From Roseovarius sp. (GTDB lineage Bacteria; Pseudomonadota; Alphaproteobacteria; Rhodobacterales; Rhodobacteraceae), in the NCBI RefSeq assembly GCF_030373445.1, contig NZ_JAUCYU010000006.1:245739-309738 (forward strand): DNA of 64,000 bases, written 5' to 3'. Shown piece by piece: positions 61,732 through 64,000 of this stretch (positions are counted from its first letter, which is position 1; every line of letters starts with the position of its first letter). Both the position numbers and the translations under genes were made by a program. Below the pieces are notes generated by a model. The model saw only the letters and a program-made list of their open reading frames with translations, had not been told where the DNA came from and ran no database searches.

Positions 61732-63726
61732 CTAGCTGCCGTCTGGGCCGATGCGAAAGTGTTCAATATCCGACCCCGGGGACGGAAACGGCTGCAGGCC
61801 ACGCGATACAGCTGTCCATTCGCCTTTGAACAGTCTCGCAAGGTCAGCAACTATCTCGCGCTCTAAGAACGCATGCCCGTGGTTATTTGCCCACCAACGG
61901 TCGAATGCGGTGAGGTCAATCGTGTCCATCCCAGAGATCAGGAATAGCGGCTCCGCCTGGCCAGCGCGGGTCCGGGCATGGATCTTTCGAGATGCCAGCA
62001 GTGCCAAATCCCCCTCTGTAGCTAGTAGCGTAACTGCAGCGGATTGCGCGGTTTGAACAGCCTGCTTCAAGAAATGTCTCGAGACGTCTGGTGCCGCCAA
62101 GGCCACGGCCGATGGTTGGCCGATCCATTCGTCCCGCATCAGGTTGGCCAACAAGCGAGAGCCCATGCTGTGCGCGACGAAATCGACCTGCTCGACCCCG
62201 TCAGTAGTCGCCAGATCAATGACGAACGAACTAAATAATGGTTCGCTAATCACAATGCTTTCCTCATCAAACAGGTAACTTTTGAACGCTCCAGCCGACG
62301 GCCATGACCACACGATGACTACACCTTCAATCTCTGCGTCGCGAGAGAAGGCTAGGCCGGCGCGAACTGCGTCGTCGAAGGTGTTTCTATAGCCGTGAAC
62401 ATGGATCAGAACTTGACCACCAGTGTCTTGCACGGCTGACGATATCAAACCTATGCACGCATCACCTTCAGTAATGGCCGCTCCCCCGAGTAGCCTAACT
62501 TGCTCCTGCACGCTACCAATACGGCCAACGCCGGGCGGCGTCAGCTCTCCGCATCTGAGAGTATTCGATGAGTCTTCGGTGTTAGCAAATCGATCGATCA
62601 ACATCTGCTCACCCGGATCGAAACGTCTGTTGGAGGCAAAAAATACTCTTGCTGGCTTCTCCAGCGAACCTTTCTCTTCGGAATCGTTCGGATCGCTATC
62701 TTGATCGAGCTGCTGTTCAAGTTCCTTTATTTCGTCGCGAAGTTGCAGGATCGGCTCAGCATCAACTTTTGAGTTCTGTGAAATCGAGTTGCTCACAGCC
62801 CCACGGATGTCAGATGCCTCAAAGCTTCGCCACGAAACGGTTTGAATTCCGCGCTCGAGCGCCTGATCTACTGCCTGATCCGTCGACTCCTGAACAGCCG
62901 CAGCTGCTGCGGCTTCAGCTGCGTCAAGTGCAGCAAGCAATCTTCGCTGCTCTCCAGCGGTAAGCGTCTGCCACCAGCTAGAAGAAACCAGCGTTACTCC
63001 GATTTGCGTCTTGTACTCTGGAACGACAGTTCCATCCAAAAATAGTTCAAAAACATCATCTCCAACAACGCTTTGCGGAAGAATTGCCGCGTCAGCGGCT
63101 CCCACCATGAGCCCAGTTACCACTTCGGCAAATTCCATCTGCATAGGTGCCGCGCCAAGGCTTTCAACGAACGCGACAGAATAGGGATCTGCGGTGACAG
63201 TCTTCTTGCCTATGAAATCATCGATGGAAGCTAATTGCGTAAGACTTACCAGTGAGCTTGTTGAGTGTGGCCATAGGCGCAGGGCAAAGACGCCTTCGCC
63301 ATTAACTTCGTCACGTGCGGCGTCACCAATAACTCCTTGTGTCACCGCTCGTTGTTCGCTGAGGCCGCCGAAAGCGCCGGGGGCAGAAAGGAGTGCCGCT
63401 GCGGCGTCCCCTTCTCCAATCTGGTTTTGCAGGAATGCGAAACCGAGCGTGCCGTCGTTCTTCGCGACTACGCCCCTGACCTCGCCGCGGCCAATGAGCA
63501 CCAGTCTTCCATCACCTGCGAGTTCGAACCCAGCTGAAGCAAGTTCGTCGGTGAGCACGCTGACATAGGCCGACTGTCCAACCGACCTAGGTGTCTCCGC
63601 AACAAGCGAGATCGTCTTCTGATCCGTCTGTGCAAAAGCTGCGGACGATACCGAAACAAACCCTGACAAAAAGGCCAGAAGCAGCCTTCGTCGGCATTTG
63701 TTAATGAGGATGTTCGCAGGGCGCAT
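61732..63726 (-). CDS. TRAP substrate-binding-like / DUF900 alpha-beta hydrolase fusion
   Basis: The 664-residue protein starts with a signal peptide (about 1-32). Residues ~38-315 resemble a TRAP-transporter substrate-binding protein ('GQSAYVSVLTDELASAGFEL', 'LTQLASIDDFIGKKTVTA', 'MQMEFAEVVTGLMVGAADAA', 'WWQTLTAGEQRRLLAALDAA'). A short coiled coil (about 323-345) leads to an alpha/beta hydrolase of the DUF900 type at ~355-640: 'RVFFASNRRFD', 'IHVHGYRNTFDDAV', the nucleophile S520 in 'FVAHSMGSRLL', D547 in 'APDVS' and H618 in 'HGHAF'. ATG 63726 with GGAAGAG is chosen over 63780. Composition is less GC-rich than the rest of the window. Confidence 0.7.
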   Translation of the reverse strand: MRPANILINKCRRRLLLAFLSGFVSVSSAAFAQTDQKTISLVAETPRSVGQSAYVSVLTDELASAGFELAGDGRLVLIGRGEVRGVVAKNDGTLGFAFLQNQIGEGDAAAALLSAPGAFGGLSEQRAVTQGVIGDAARDEVNGEGVFALRLWPHSTSSLVSLTQLASIDDFIGKKTVTADPYSVAFVESLGAAPMQMEFAEVVTGLMVGAADAAILPQSVVGDDVFELFLDGTVVPEYKTQIGVTLVSSSWWQTLTAGEQRRLLAALDAAEAAAAAAVQESTDQAVDQALERGIQTVSWRSFEASDIRGAVSNSISQNSKVDAEPILQLRDEIKELEQQLDQDSDPNDSEEKGSLEKPARVFFASNRRFDPGEQMLIDRFANTEDSSNTLRCGELTPPGVGRIGSVQEQVRLLGGAAITEGDACIGLISSAVQDTGGQVLIHVHGYRNTFDDAVRAGLAFSRDAEIEGVVIVWSWPSAGAFKSYLFDEESIVISEPLFSSFVIDLATTDGVEQVDFVAHSMGSRLLANLMRDEWIGQPSAVALAAPDVSRHFLKQAVQTAQSAAVTLLATEGDLALLASRKIHARTRAGQAEPLFLISGMDTIDLTAFDRWWANNHGHAFLEREIVADLARLFKGEWTAVSRGLQPFPSPGSDIEHFRIGPDGS

Positions 63727-63791
63727 CAACTCTTCCACTACGCGGCCGGCAAAAAAGGGAACGAACTCTCGCAAAATCATCGCCCCAAAAT

Positions 63792-63808
63792 CTTAAATCT
63801 ACTTTAAG
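63792..63808. promoter_or_regulatory. Inverted repeat upstream of the fusion gene
   Basis: CTTAAA (63792-63797) pairs with TTTAAG (63803-63808) around TCTAC, in an AT-rich patch 66 bases before the fusion gene's start. Possible operator. The remainder to 64000 holds no convincing gene. Confidence 0.35.
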
Positions 63809-64000
63809 TATATCATAGTTCCACCATGAAATCACCCAACTACGCCGCAGCATTTTCTAAGACCGAGACCGGCCCAAAGCGGTTACTCAATTATCCGTCT
63901 CAATGCTGCGGTGCAGCCCGCCAATCCAGACCTTCGCTCAAGCTCAGTGATCTTGCCCCCATTTCACCGGACACTCAGGCGGTTGCGTTTTGAGCTGCAA

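Noticed and set aside
63826..63993. A 55-residue frame at the right edge
   Set aside because: No ribosome site and no recognisable composition; likely chance.

Overview
The window is 64 kb of GC-rich DNA from an alphaproteobacterium, most likely a member of the Rhodobacterales (Roseobacter group). This rests on the gene content: H-NOX/HNOBA signalling, PleD next to DUF3572, non-pyrrolysine MttB proteins with dimethylglycine-dehydrogenase-like flavoproteins, PutA with a divergent Lrp-type regulator, and a small conserved alphaproteobacterial protein. Gene density is high, many genes overlap by ATGA, and most of the sequence reads as ordinary chromosome. No species is claimed.

Layout. 1-4.5 kb: end of a flavin reductase, a TPR protein, a sugar-nucleotide epimerase, and an operon of a degenerate H-NOX protein with an HNOBA-GGDEF cyclase. 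4.6-9.6 kb: a first MttB-family methyltransferase, an EamA transporter, a HAD phosphatase, DUF3572 and divergent PleD. 9.6-11.7 kb: a coupled ECF sigma factor / membrane-anchored protein / periplasmic metal-sensor-like operon and an EF-hand protein. 11.9-20 kb: DUF983, NUDIX, transporters, a fatty-acid desaturase with DUF2061, an XRE regulator, an aldo/keto reductase and an ImuA-like gene behind an exact LexA-type box. 20-25 kb: metG, a trypsin-like PDZ protease, a GADAGVG-repeat secreted protein, and a five-copy 38-bp hairpin array abutting tRNA-Leu. 25-37 kb: putR/putA, rhomboid, GFA, inositol monophosphatase, a LysR / PhyH dioxygenase / HD-oxygenase unit, and valS. 37-49.5 kb: crotonase, HisC-like and class V aminotransferases, a tyrosine phosphatase, a glycosyltransferase, YgfZ, fructosamine kinase, efp, cobQ, an acidic PopZ-like protein, tolC and pcm. 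49.6-58.4 kb: tRNA-Cys and a LysR-controlled cluster (mttB, two DMGDH-type oxidoreductases, class III aminotransferase). 58.4-64 kb: an ABC exporter, tRNA-Gly with a nearby duplicated 3' half (integration scar), and a less GC-rich tail with a DUF5710 protein and an unusual TRAP-binding-protein / alpha-beta hydrolase fusion.

How the genes work together. The clearest functional unit is methylated-amine catabolism: the mttB2 cluster should strip methyl groups from a quaternary or tertiary amine and oxidise the resulting N-methyl groups, feeding one-carbon units to tetrahydrofolate. CobQ (cobalamin synthesis) and a second unlinked MttB fit this theme. PutR/PutA degrade proline to glutamate. The PhyH/HD pair resembles oxidative phosphonate cleavage systems. 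Two diguanylate cyclases, one tied to a heme-less H-NOX-like sensor, point to cyclic-di-GMP control.

Most worth following up: the H-NOX lacking its heme ligand, the SBP-hydrolase fusion, the hairpin array at tRNA-Leu, the orphan SOS-boxed ImuA-like gene, and the tRNA-Gly scar. All assignments come from reading motifs and context; no database search was run.
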